From Ponticaulis koreensis DSM 19734 (lineage in GTDB: Bacteria > Pseudomonadota > Alphaproteobacteria > Caulobacterales > Hyphomonadaceae): a stretch of DNA of 64,000 nt. Location: assembly GCF_000420665.1 (NCBI RefSeq), contig NZ_ATVJ01000002.1, forward strand, positions 546,913 through 610,912. Reading direction: 5' to 3'. The notes under the pieces were generated by a model that saw nothing but the letters and a program-made list of their open reading frames with translations, ran no database searches and was not told the origin of the DNA. Shown one piece after another: positions 15,723-24,376 of this stretch (position 1 is its first letter; every line of letters starts with the position of its first letter). A program made the position numbers and the translations under genes.

Positions 15723-15818
15723 AAAATTTCTACTCACGGCAAAATTGACTTCAGCGGTTCGCGCAACGCGAAGAGTCTGCTACCTCTTTAGGCATGTCCA
15801 TTTTGGAAGGGGTGACTA

Positions 15819-16700
15819 ATGGCTGAACTTTTTAGCATTTCCGGGCTTTCGACCCTGCTGGTCCTGATCCTGCTACAAGCCGTACTCGGCTTCGATAATC
15901 TTCTTTATATCTCGATTGAATCAAAGCGTGTTGGCGAAGAAGGCGGCAAAGCAAGCATGGTTCGTCGCTGGGGCATCGGCCTCGCTGTTGCTTTCCGGAT
16001 CGTGCTGCTAATCATTATTGTGAGCCTGTTTTCAGTGCTCGCGGCGCCGTTTCTGACGATCCCGCTGGAGGGGATTTTCGAAGCCGAGTTCAACCTTCAA
16101 AGCCTCGTCACTCTGTTCGGCGGCGGCTTCATTATCTACACAGCGATCAAAGAGATTTCTCACATGCTTGCGGTCGATCATATCGAGCACACTGAAGGCA
16201 ACAAGAAGAAATCGGTTTTTCAAGCGATCACGATGATCGTCTCCATGAACCTGGTATTCTCATTCGATTCAATTCTGTCAGCCATGGCAATTGCAAACAC
16301 TCGCAATGAGGCTGGCGACATTGAGTATCAGGTGTGGATCATGGCCGTGGCCATCATCTTGTCAGGTATCGCAATGATCCTCCTTGCAGATCACGTCGCA
16401 GAATTCCTGAAAAAGAACCGGATGTATGAGGTACTGGGCCTCTTCATCCTGTTTATTGTAGGCGCCCTGCTCGTATCAGAGGGCGGCCACCTGGCTCATA
16501 TGAAAGTGTTTGGCTATGAAATTCACGCCATCGAGAAGTCTACCTTCTACCTTGTAATTTTTGTTCTGGTCGTGACGGACATCATCTCCACTAAGTACCA
16601 GAAACGGCTTTGGGCTCAGCGTGAAGCTGAAATCCGTAGCGGGGGCAGCGAGCACGCAGCCGCCGAGGCGGCCGAGGCTGCTATGCGTGGAAAACACTGA
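15819..16700 (+). CDS. TerC-family integral membrane protein
   Basis: A 293-residue polytopic protein with about seven to eight helices. It has the family's paired acidic motifs: LQAVLGFDNLLYISIESKR near the N-terminus and NLVFSFDSILSAMA in the middle, with the two Asp-containing helices thought to bind metal. TerC proteins are linked to tellurite resistance, metal-ion loading of exported proteins and manganese efflux. GGAAGGGG precedes the ATG. The C-terminal tail is Ala/Glu rich. Two copies of an 18-bp repeat sit upstream. Confidence 0.85.
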   Translation: MAELFSISGLSTLLVLILLQAVLGFDNLLYISIESKRVGEEGGKASMVRRWGIGLAVAFRIVLLIIIVSLFSVLAAPFLTIPLEGIFEAEFNLQSLVTLFGGGFIIYTAIKEISHMLAVDHIEHTEGNKKKSVFQAITMIVSMNLVFSFDSILSAMAIANTRNEAGDIEYQVWIMAVAIILSGIAMILLADHVAEFLKKNRMYEVLGLFILFIVGALLVSEGGHLAHMKVFGYEIHAIEKSTFYLVIFVLVVTDIISTKYQKRLWAQREAEIRSGGSEHAAAEAAEAAMRGKH

Positions 16701-16736
16701 GAGAGGTAAGATCATCAATCCGGCCTTATTTTATTA

Positions 16737-17051
16737 TCAGATCGGCATACGCAGAATGTCCTGATAGGCCTTGATGACCTGATCACGAACGGCGACGACG
16801 GTTTCCAATGTGGCTTCGGCTGCGGCAACCGCCGTCACCACATCCACAAGGTCAGCGCGGCCTGTTGCCGCCTGCACCATAGCTGTCTCGACAGTTTGCC
16901 CGGCACCGGATGCGGCGGACACTGCCTGATCCAGCATATTTCCGAATCCTGCGCCCTGAGCCTCTTGAGCCGAGCTACTGTTCGGTGAGTTTGCGATCGT
17001 GCGCGCTGTATCGAGATAGGCGCGGGCAGCAGCTAGAGAATCAATAGCCAT
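16737..17051 (-). CDS. fliE: Flagellar hook-basal body protein FliE
   Basis: A 104-residue protein with FGNMLDQAVSAASGAGQTVETAM and the conserved C-terminal LETVVAVRDQVIKAYQDILRMPI. FliE joins the MS ring to the proximal rod. It is the last gene of flgB-flgC-fliE, 20 bases after flgC, the order used in Caulobacter and many other bacteria. Confidence 0.93.
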   Translation of the reverse strand: MAIDSLAAARAYLDTARTIANSPNSSSAQEAQGAGFGNMLDQAVSAASGAGQTVETAMVQAATGRADLVDVVTAVAAAEATLETVVAVRDQVIKAYQDILRMPI

Positions 17052-17071
17052 GAGATCTTATCAACTCCAGT

Positions 17072-17491
17072 TTAACCGCGACGCAGAAGGTCCAGCGCGC
17101 GATTGATCATCGCTCGTGAGCCTTCGATGATGTTCAAATTCGCTTCGTATGTGCGCTGCGCTTCGCGAATGTCAGCCATTTCAATCAACGTCTGAACGTT
17201 TGGGAGCTTCACAAAGCCGTTCTCATCCGCAGCCGGATGTGTTGGATCATACTCAACAGGAAAGTCGCTTTGGTCCTGAGCCGTCCGCACAACCTGAACA
17301 CCATGCGCACCGGTTTCGCGGTCAACCATCTCGCGGAAAACCGGCATGCGACGCTGATACGGGTCACCGCCTGGCACGTCCGATGTTGAGTTCGCGTTCG
17401 CGACATTCTCGGCAGCAAGACGGATACGCACAGTTTGCGCACGAAGCCCCGTAGATGCAGCGGAAAGCGCAGAAAAAAGATCAGCAGACAT
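17072..17491 (-). CDS. flgC: Flagellar basal-body rod protein FlgC
   Basis: A 139-residue rod protein. The N-terminal rod motif SALSAASTGLRAQTVRIRLAAENVANANS and the C-terminal EAQRTYEANLNIIEGSRAMINRALDLL form the paired helices that pack in the axial structure. The length is normal. It lies 28 bases after flgB. Confidence 0.95.
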   Translation of the reverse strand: MSADLFSALSAASTGLRAQTVRIRLAAENVANANSTSDVPGGDPYQRRMPVFREMVDRETGAHGVQVVRTAQDQSDFPVEYDPTHPAADENGFVKLPNVQTLIEMADIREAQRTYEANLNIIEGSRAMINRALDLLRRG

Positions 17492-17519
17492 GTGTTCTAA
17501 CCTTCACCTAAAACCGTCA

Positions 17520-17939
17520 TCAGGTCGGCGACCGTGATGCGAGCCGAATGAGTGAGAGCCCTTTCTGGTAAAGGCTCAGTGCCGTGTCGAAATCAGCGCG
17601 TGTCTGATTGAGACGCAGCATTTGTTCTTCAACCACAACTGCGTTGCCATCCATTGTGACTTCGCTGTCCGGCGTCGAAAGCGTGCGCACCAAAGGTGCT
17701 GGCGCAGCCGTGCCCTGAATGTGCCCGTTTTGCGTGGTCGCCAGCCCTACACTTCCAACCGATGGCTGGCTGTAGCGGCTCAGCGAACGCTCGAATGCGG
17801 CCTGATCCACATCGTTCGGCACATATCCCGGTGTGTTCGCGTTCGCGACGTTCTCCGCAACAGTCTTCTGACGCGTCTCAAGCATGTTGAGTCGGTTGTT
17901 CAGAAGCTGGAAAACAGAAAGATCGCTCGGCAATATCAT
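17520..17939 (-). CDS. flgB: Flagellar basal-body rod protein FlgB
   Basis: A 139-residue proximal rod protein with LNNRLNMLETRQKTVAENVANANTPGYVPNDV at the N-terminus and a C-terminal coiled helix ending DTALSLYQKGLSLIRLA. It is first in the minus-strand flagellar operon. The upstream region, shared with fliO, holds a dense group of CtrA-type sites. Confidence 0.95.
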   Translation of the reverse strand: MILPSDLSVFQLLNNRLNMLETRQKTVAENVANANTPGYVPNDVDQAAFERSLSRYSQPSVGSVGLATTQNGHIQGTAAPAPLVRTLSTPDSEVTMDGNAVVVEEQMLRLNQTRADFDTALSLYQKGLSLIRLASRSPT

Positions 17940-17962
17940 TCCGGTAAATTATGCCGAGTCAG

Positions 17963-18056
17963 TTAATACCTGATTAAGCCTACTTAACGGCGCTCTGGCG
18001 CAACCGGTTAACAGCCCGTTAACCAATGCGCCCCAGAACTCTTAACAAAGCTTAAC
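17963..18056. promoter_or_regulatory. Cluster of CtrA-type boxes between flgB and fliO
   Basis: Seven TTAA half-sites lie in 93 bases. Two pairs have the exact CtrA spacing TTAA-N7-TTAA: 17963-17977 and 18008-18022 (the latter with the fuller TTAAC ending). Two more pairs have N6 spacing: 17974-17987 and 18042-18055. CtrA is the cell-cycle master regulator that controls early flagellar genes in Caulobacter. Here it probably governs both divergent operons. Confidence 0.8.
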
Positions 18057-18084
18057 GGCCAGAATGGCCTATAAGAGGCGTGGT

Positions 18085-18375
18085 ATGGATACTGTTACCG
18101 CAATGCGGGCACTCGCAGCACTTGTACTAGTGCTTGGCCTGATCGGCGGCCTCTATTGGGGCCTGCGCCGTTTCACATCTCTCACACCCGGCGTTACAGA
18201 CAGCGGAGAGCTGCGCGTGAAATCCTGGCGCCCGTTCGATAGCCGCAAAAAGCTCGCTGTGGTGCAATGGGGCGATGAGGAGTTTCTGATTCTCACCGGC
18301 CAGACGCAGGACACTCTGATCTCCAGTCGCAAGGTACAAGGCGACGTATCCGCCGAATCCGGAGAAGAGAACTGA
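18085..18375 (+). CDS. fliO: FliO-like flagellar export assembly protein
   Basis: A 96-residue protein with one membrane helix at about 9-28 (ALAALVLVLGLIGGLYWGL) and a small cytoplasmic domain containing SRKKLAVVQWGDEEFLILTG, the pattern of the FliO/FliO-like C-domain. FliO helps assemble the FliP export gate. The ATG at 18085 was chosen since AAGAGG precedes it; the frame is open 21 bases further up. The stop is one base before the fliP start. Confidence 0.8.
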   Translation: MDTVTAMRALAALVLVLGLIGGLYWGLRRFTSLTPGVTDSGELRVKSWRPFDSRKKLAVVQWGDEEFLILTGQTQDTLISSRKVQGDVSAESGEEN

Positions 18376-18376
18376 T

Positions 18377-19126
18377 ATGTTGCGTATCACTGGTCTTCTG
18401 ATTCTTGGCTTGATTGCTGCTGCAGGGCTCCCGGCTCTGGCACAGGAAGTCACGGTCGATCTTGGCACTGGTGCGGGCCTGAACCGCAATATCGTTCAGC
18501 TGATCGCAATCATCACCGTCCTTAGCCTTGCGCCGAGTATTCTGGTGATGACGACCAGCTTTGTACGTATCGTTGTCGTTCTGTCTTTGCTGCGAACAGC
18601 CATCGGCCTGCAACAAAGCCCGCCGAATGCTGTCATCATTTCGCTCTCGCTGTTCCTGACTGGCTTCGTCATGGCGCCGACATTTGGTGAGGCATATCAG
18701 TCTGGTATCGCGCCTTACATGTCTCAGGCTATTGATGTTGACGACGCCATTCCGCGTACGCTTGCGCCTGTAAAAGCCTTCATGGGTGAGCATGTAAACG
18801 AGACCGATCTGGAACTTTTCGTAGGCTTTGCGAACCTAGAAACCCTTCCGGATACTGCCGCCGAAATGCCATTCGAAGTGCTCGCCCCCGCGTTCATGAT
18901 TTCAGAACTGAAGCGGGCGTTTGAAATAGGCTTTATGATCTTCCTGCCCTTCCTCATCATCGACCTTGTTGTCGCTTCGATCCTGATGAGTATGGGTATG
19001 ATGATGTTGCCGCCAGTGACGATTTCACTGCCGTTCAAATTGATATTCTTCGTGTTGGTAGATGGTTGGCGATTACTGACGGGCTCACTCGTGGAAAGCT
19101 TTATCGCGGGGCCGCCCGTCCCCTAA
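18377..19126 (+). CDS. fliP: Flagellar type III export gate protein FliP
   Basis: A 249-residue membrane protein with a cleavable signal peptide (to about residue 23), the hallmark motif SFVRIVVVLSLLRTAIGLQQSPPNAVIISLSLFLT, and later FMISELKRAFEIGFMIFLPFLIIDLVVASILMSMGMMMLPP. FliP forms the core of the flagellar export gate with FliQ and FliR. The last bases overlap the end of the convergent alpha/beta hydrolase gene by four bases. Confidence 0.96.
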   Translation: MLRITGLLILGLIAAAGLPALAQEVTVDLGTGAGLNRNIVQLIAIITVLSLAPSILVMTTSFVRIVVVLSLLRTAIGLQQSPPNAVIISLSLFLTGFVMAPTFGEAYQSGIAPYMSQAIDVDDAIPRTLAPVKAFMGEHVNETDLELFVGFANLETLPDTAAEMPFEVLAPAFMISELKRAFEIGFMIFLPFLIIDLVVASILMSMGMMMLPPVTISLPFKLIFFVLVDGWRLLTGSLVESFIAGPPVP

Positions 19127-19866
19127 ACGGACTTCCAGAACGCTTGAATGATAGCGCCAGCCTGTTCTGGCGCTTCGACGATGCCCCAATGTCCGCAACC
19201 TCTCAGGATATGTAGCGCATATCGCCATTCTCGCTCAAAGCGTTCGGCAACTTCAATCCCGACGAACGGGTCATGTTCGCCCCAGATCACGCATCCCTTT
19301 TTCGGTAGATTGCGAAGGTCTGCCACCCAGTCGCCTGAGAAGCTCAATCCCATCGCCGAGCGGTACAATTTCAAAATCGAGCTACGCATGCGCGCATCAA
19401 TCGCGCTCGCTTCTTCGTCGACGATGCTTTCCGGCATACCGGCTTTTTGCAGGACTTCGCCCAGCTTCATAAATCGCCAGGACGCCATTGAGGCTTCACC
19501 CAGAACAGGCATCGCCCAGAGGCGTGCCATGCGATGCCCCTTATACTGACCATCAATCAGTGCGTTTGCGACAACAAAGCTTTTCACGAGATCAGGTCTG
19601 AGGCTGGCCGCTCGCAGGGTTAAGAGCGCGCCCCAGTCATGACCGACGAGGCGGACCTGACCGCCCTCGCCTGCATGGTATGCCATCTGCTCGATAAGCC
19701 AGTCGGCATACTCGTCTTTGGTGCACCCGAAGCCATCTGGAACGGGCGCAGAAAACCCGGGCAAAGACAATCGAACCGTTTGCGCCTCTTCCAGCCCCAG
19801 ATGAGGTAGAAGCGGCGACCACATATTCGCGGTGTCCGGGACACCATGAACGAACAGGGTCTTCAT
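19123..19866 (-). CDS. Alpha/beta hydrolase with Asp nucleophile
   Basis: A 247-residue single-domain hydrolase. The nucleophile elbow is VGHDWGA with Asp77 rather than Ser, as in haloalkane dehalogenases and epoxide hydrolases. The acid is likely Asp199 in WGEHDPFV and the base His226 in GCGHWG. The oxyanion segment is FVHGVPDTANMW. Such enzymes open epoxides or remove halogens. The substrate is not predictable, and some members have drifted to other roles. Confidence 0.8.
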   Translation of the reverse strand: MKTLFVHGVPDTANMWSPLLPHLGLEEAQTVRLSLPGFSAPVPDGFGCTKDEYADWLIEQMAYHAGEGGQVRLVGHDWGALLTLRAASLRPDLVKSFVVANALIDGQYKGHRMARLWAMPVLGEASMASWRFMKLGEVLQKAGMPESIVDEEASAIDARMRSSILKLYRSAMGLSFSGDWVADLRNLPKKGCVIWGEHDPFVGIEVAERFEREWRYALHILRGCGHWGIVEAPEQAGAIIQAFWKSV

Positions 19867-19892
19867 GCCAATTACGCCGGGTTATATCCTCG

Positions 19893-20099
19893 TTATTCGA
19901 GGTCTTCTTTAAGAATAGTCATCTGGAACTGGTAAGACGTTTCACCTTCTTCCTCGATGCGGAAGAGCAGCGCGATGAACTCGTTGTCGAGATATACCTC
20001 AAGCGAGTCAGACGTTTTTTCACGCGACTCGACCCGAATAGCCGGATTGAGCTGGGCTTTGAGATAAGCCTCTACGCGGGATGTTTCTTCTGGGCTCAT
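19893..20099 (-). CDS. DUF3126 family protein
   Basis: A 68-residue cytoplasmic protein with SPEETSRVEAYLKAQLN and EVYLDNEFIALLFRIEEEGETSYQFQMTIL, matching the alphaproteobacterial DUF3126 family in length and pattern. The function is unknown. It lies about 130 bases downstream of cysE on the same strand, an association seen in relatives. A strong terminator between them means it likely has its own promoter. Confidence 0.8.
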   Translation of the reverse strand: MSPEETSRVEAYLKAQLNPAIRVESREKTSDSLEVYLDNEFIALLFRIEEEGETSYQFQMTILKEDLE

Positions 20100-20151
20100 T
20101 AGAGAATCCTTTTCTTGAATCTGGGCGACACAATAGTCCGGTTCGTGTCAT

Positions 20152-20195
20152 AAAAAAAACCAGCTAGAAGCGGATAATTTCCGCTTTCCAGCTGA
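20152..20195 (-). terminator. Terminator after cysE
   Basis: A two-part stem (CAGCT/AGCTG outer, AGCGGA/TCCGCT inner) spans 20160-20195. It is followed on the minus strand by eight T residues. Confidence 0.85.
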
Positions 20196-20231
20196 TTTTG
20201 AGCTTGTTTCGATGGAGTTCAGAGCCCGCGA

Positions 20232-21059
20232 TCAGGCTTCGTCATAAAAGTTCTGGTTCATGCTCTCGGCTTTACCGCAACACGGACCACCAACCGGACG
20301 CGCAGGGACACCTGCAACTGTACAGTTCTCACTGACCGGTTTCAGAACCACACTACCTGCACCGATCACGGCGCCATCACCGATATGGATATTGCCAAGC
20401 ACTTTCGCGCCAACGCTGACGAGCACGCCATTTCCAATTTTCGGGTGACGGTCATCGATCTCTTTGCCGGTGCCGCCAAGGGTCACGCCCTGCATGATAG
20501 AGCAGTCATCGCCAACAACGGTCGTTTCGCCGATCACAATACCGGTCGCGTGGTCGAACATCACACCAGAACCGATCTGCGCTGCCGGGTGAATATCTAC
20601 GCCAAACAGCTCAGAGACGCGGGATTGGAAGAAAAACGCCAGCGTGTCACGGCCTTCATTCCAAAGCCAGTGCGCAACGCGATGCGTTTGCAGCGCCTGA
20701 AACCCTTTGAAAAAGAGAAACGGCTGAAGGAACGACCGGCATGCAGCATCTCGATCCAGAACCGCGACCATGTCGCGTTCGGCAGCTGCTTCCAGAACGG
20801 GGTCAGCATTATAGGCATCATCAAAGATTTCGCGAATCTGCAGCGCATTCATTTCAGAACCGGCAAGCTTTTGTGCAAGGAAGTAAGACAGCGCATCGCG
20901 AAGATGGTCATGGCTGAGAATGGCCGCGTTCAGCAAGCTGGCGAGCGTTGGCTCCTCAGCCGCGCTTGCTGCCGCTTCGAATCTGAGTCGCTTCCACACA
21001 GGCGGCATAGCGCCTGTCGTTTCAGGCATTGCGGGGCTGATTTCGGTCTCAATAGTCAT
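20232..21059 (-). CDS. cysE: Serine O-acetyltransferase
   Basis: The enzyme acetylates serine with acetyl-CoA, the first step of cysteine synthesis. It has 275 residues. The N-terminal helical part includes ALSYFLAQKLAG and DRDAACRSFLQPFLFFKGFQALQTHRVAHWLW. The left-handed beta-helix of hexapeptide repeats begins at DIHPAAQIGSGVMFDHATGIVIGET, with the catalytic His in FDHATG and a second His in DDRHPKIG. The tail differs from the enterobacterial inhibitory tail. It is monocistronic or weakly linked to DUF3126. Confidence 0.95.
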   Translation of the reverse strand: MTIETEISPAMPETTGAMPPVWKRLRFEAAASAAEEPTLASLLNAAILSHDHLRDALSYFLAQKLAGSEMNALQIREIFDDAYNADPVLEAAAERDMVAVLDRDAACRSFLQPFLFFKGFQALQTHRVAHWLWNEGRDTLAFFFQSRVSELFGVDIHPAAQIGSGVMFDHATGIVIGETTVVGDDCSIMQGVTLGGTGKEIDDRHPKIGNGVLVSVGAKVLGNIHIGDGAVIGAGSVVLKPVSENCTVAGVPARPVGGPCCGKAESMNQNFYDEA

Positions 21060-21187
21060 AGACCTCTCCTATCGATTCAGACACGGAATGCCTGTTAGTC
21101 ATCGCAGTCTGCCTATGTGGTGACTCAATTTCAATAAGGCAAACCTAAACAAGTCTGTGAGGTTTAAGTGAATTAACCACCCAGCGA

Positions 21188-24100
21188 TCACGCAGCCCCC
21201 GGCAGGTATTCACCCTTTTTGTCACTCTCGGGAACGTTTTTTCCGCCCATCATGTTCCGCAGTTTCATACCGAGCGAGAACATAGCCGGTGAGAAATAGA
21301 GTGCCAGCAATGCCGACCCGCCGACACCCACAGCAATAGAACTCGCCAGAGGCAACCAGAACATATCTTTGGTCAGAATGAGCGGCACGAACCCGCCCAT
21401 CGTCGTGAGCGTTGTTGCCACAATATGACGGCTAGCCTGCACCACAGTGTCCACCTGCGCATCGATATCGCCTGCGCGTGCGGCAGGGTTTACCTGCAAT
21501 GCCGACAGAACAACGATCGTACCATTGATGGCGATCCCCAATAGGCCCATAGCGCCGATGATGGCATTGAAGCCCATTGGCAGACCGAACGCCCAGACAC
21601 CGATGAAAGCGATGCCGATAGACAGGAAACCAGACAACAAAACCAGAAACGATTTGCGGAAAGAGTTGAACACCAGCGCAACACACCCAGCCATGGCGAT
21701 AACCAGCGGTAGCGCAGCGCCAAAGAGGTTCCCCATCGCATCGCCGCGCTCTGCCGCCTCACCGCCTAGCACGATTTCATAGCCCGGCGGCAGCTCAAAA
21801 CCTGCCCCATCCAGCTGAGCTTGAAACTCGGTAAACACCGGCGCTGGCAGCGCGTATGGTTCGATAGAGGCGCGGATAATATTTGAACGCACGCCGTTTC
21901 GGTGTGTGATCACCGCAATTTGCGGGGCAAGCTCCAGATCGCCTAGCGCAGCAATGGGCGTCCCCATGGGATTGTCTGGCCCAACACCGACACGCGCATC
22001 TCGCAGGCTGGACAGTGTGCCCCGACGTTCTTCCGGCGCGATCACGCGGACGGGAATTTCTTCAACGCCCTCCAGAACACTCCCCGCACGAACCCCTTCG
22101 AGTTCGGCATTCATATCCGCCGAGATATCCTGCAGGCGTACACCTGCGAGGTCAGCCGCCGCTTCGTCCGCCATAAGACGGATAGTTGGCGCGCCTGTCT
22201 CAATCGTCGACCACGAGTAGGTCACGCCGCGCACATCATTCAGAATACGCCGCGCCTCCTCACCCAGTTCGTTGAGCGTCATGATATCAGGGCCGTTCAC
22301 GAAGAACTCGATTGGCGCGTTAACAGGCGGGCCCTGCTCGAATGGCAGCGACAGGAAGCGCGCCTCCGGAAATTCGTCGCGCAATTCCATTTGCAAGGTT
22401 GGCACAATCTGACGGGTCTGGGCCGCTGACGACGTGGTCACCCACCCCGCCGCAAAGCCGGACACGCCGCTCTGGAAATTGAACGCGTTATAATAGACGC
22501 GCGGCGCACCTTCACCGATGGTCCAATGTACATCTTCAATGCCCGGATAGCTGCGAATGATCTCGGTTGCACGCTCCGTCAGCGCTTCGGCTTCGTAAAT
22601 CGTCGCACCAGGCGGCAATTGCACATCCAGCTGGAACTGATCACGCTCTGTCTGCGGGAAGAATTGCGATGGCATCACAGCAGCCACGAGATAAATACCA
22701 AAGCCAAAGAGTGCAAAGCTCAGCAATAACGGGCCAATCGGAAAACGAAGCGATAAGCGCAAAGTCCAGCGATAGCCTTCGCTCAGGATCGGGAAGTTGA
22801 AACCGTCCCGCCACCAGACAGACTTTTCGCCTTCAACGCGGTCGCGGTCGAACCAGCCGGCAAATGCCGGCACGACGGTCATGGCCAGGAAGAAGGATGA
22901 GCACACAGCGAAAATGACCGACACGCCAATCATGCCTACGAATTCGCCCGCACCGCCCGGCAGCATAGCAATAGGTGCGAACGCTAGCGCTGTTGTCAGC
23001 GTTGACGCAAAAAGCGGACCGAAAAGGTGGTGCAGTGACTGCTCGATAGCCTCAGAACGACCAAGGCCATGCGCCCGCTTTTGTTCAATCTCGTCCACAA
23101 CGACAATGGCGTTATCGATCAAAAGACCAAGCGCAATGACCAGTCCGGTCACGGACATCTGGTGCAGTGGCATATTGAATATCTGGAACAGGATCAGGAC
23201 CAGACAGACCGAGAGTGGCAGCGCCGTTCCAACAATCAAAGCGGCGCGCCACCCCATCGACACGAACAGCACGACAAACACGATCAATGCGGACACAAGC
23301 AGGTTCTTTGCGAGACCTTCCAGACGCTCTGTCGTGTAACCGCTCTGGTCGAACAGAACATTTACCTCAATGCCGCGCGGCGCGTTTGCTGCAAATTCCG
23401 CGACAAGCTCGCGCGCACCGTCAGCCCATTGGTCTACCCGGTTGTTCGGCTCGATATAGGCTGAAACCATAATCGCTGGCCGGTTATTGCGACGCGCCAG
23501 AACATCCGGTGGCGACTGCTCTGTTTTAACGACGTCGGCAACGTCGCCCACACGAATGGCAGAACCATCTGCACGCTGAATCAATGGCACTTCGCGGATA
23601 CGGGAAATCGACGTGAACTCGCCACCAACCTCGAGCCCAAGATTAATCTCGTTATTGCGAACCTGACCCGCAGGCGCTTTGGAATCGGCCTGCGCAATGA
23701 GGCCTGCAACCTGACGCACGCTAAGTCCTGCCGCAGAGAGCGCTTCAGGGTCTGTAACAACGCGTATTTCTTCAGTGACGAGACCAAACACTTCGGTTTC
23801 TTCTGTACCCGCATAATTCTGAAAACGCTCTTCCAGATCGCGCGCCATACGGTTCATCACAGCGAGCGGCGCCTCACCCTCTCCGGTCCATTCTATGCCT
23901 GCTGTAAGCGTTGATGCGCCTACATACTGTCGTCGTACCGTTGAGGGTTGCACGCCCTGAGGCATATCTGCTGCGGCAAGGCCAACCTGCTGGCGGATAA
24001 GCGTCCACGCCTCATCCACACGAGACGGGCTTAAATCTTCACGGATGCTCAGACGGATCTGTGAAACGTTGCCGCGCGAGGTGGAAATCAATTCGTCGAT

Positions 24101-24376
24101 TTCCGTGAGTTCCTGAAGACGGGTTTCAATCGGATCTGTGACCAGTGCCTCGATGCGCTCGGCGTCTGCGCCGGGAAAATAAGTGAGAACGAAGCCATAG
24201 CGCTCGACCAGCGTCGGGTCTTCCTGGCGGCCAAGATTGATCAATGCGCCAATACCAGCCGCGATGATGATCATCACCATCAAGGCTGTCAAACGCGGCG
24301 TCCTGAAAAAGAGCGTAGCGAGGCGCACGGTCTCAGCCCCCCATCGCGAGGTCTGTATGGACGACAGGCGTGACAT
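21188..24376 (-). CDS. RND-family efflux permease (AcrB/AcrF-like)
   Basis: A 1062-residue inner-membrane pump with the RND duplicated layout of six helices, a periplasmic domain, six helices and a second domain. The N-terminal LINLGRQEDPTLVERYGFVLTYFPGADAERIE, TM4 segment LLIDNAIVVVDEIEQ (Asp421 followed by Asn, where AcrB has two Asp) and TLTTALAFAPIAMLPGG are visible. It exports compounds using the proton gradient. It overlaps the upstream adaptor gene by 44 bases. No outer-membrane channel gene is adjacent. Confidence 0.93.
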   Translation of the reverse strand: MSRLSSIQTSRWGAETVRLATLFFRTPRLTALMVMIIIAAGIGALINLGRQEDPTLVERYGFVLTYFPGADAERIEALVTDPIETRLQELTEIDELISTSRGNVSQIRLSIREDLSPSRVDEAWTLIRQQVGLAAADMPQGVQPSTVRRQYVGASTLTAGIEWTGEGEAPLAVMNRMARDLEERFQNYAGTEETEVFGLVTEEIRVVTDPEALSAAGLSVRQVAGLIAQADSKAPAGQVRNNEINLGLEVGGEFTSISRIREVPLIQRADGSAIRVGDVADVVKTEQSPPDVLARRNNRPAIMVSAYIEPNNRVDQWADGARELVAEFAANAPRGIEVNVLFDQSGYTTERLEGLAKNLLVSALIVFVVLFVSMGWRAALIVGTALPLSVCLVLILFQIFNMPLHQMSVTGLVIALGLLIDNAIVVVDEIEQKRAHGLGRSEAIEQSLHHLFGPLFASTLTTALAFAPIAMLPGGAGEFVGMIGVSVIFAVCSSFFLAMTVVPAFAGWFDRDRVEGEKSVWWRDGFNFPILSEGYRWTLRLSLRFPIGPLLLSFALFGFGIYLVAAVMPSQFFPQTERDQFQLDVQLPPGATIYEAEALTERATEIIRSYPGIEDVHWTIGEGAPRVYYNAFNFQSGVSGFAAGWVTTSSAAQTRQIVPTLQMELRDEFPEARFLSLPFEQGPPVNAPIEFFVNGPDIMTLNELGEEARRILNDVRGVTYSWSTIETGAPTIRLMADEAAADLAGVRLQDISADMNAELEGVRAGSVLEGVEEIPVRVIAPEERRGTLSSLRDARVGVGPDNPMGTPIAALGDLELAPQIAVITHRNGVRSNIIRASIEPYALPAPVFTEFQAQLDGAGFELPPGYEIVLGGEAAERGDAMGNLFGAALPLVIAMAGCVALVFNSFRKSFLVLLSGFLSIGIAFIGVWAFGLPMGFNAIIGAMGLLGIAINGTIVVLSALQVNPAARAGDIDAQVDTVVQASRHIVATTLTTMGGFVPLILTKDMFWLPLASSIAVGVGGSALLALYFSPAMFSLGMKLRNMMGGKNVPESDKKGEYLPGAA

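Noticed and set aside
21060..21187. AAACCT/AGGTTT repeat between cysE and the RND permease
   Set aside because: Six-base arms, no T tract and no clear relation to either gene; likely chance.
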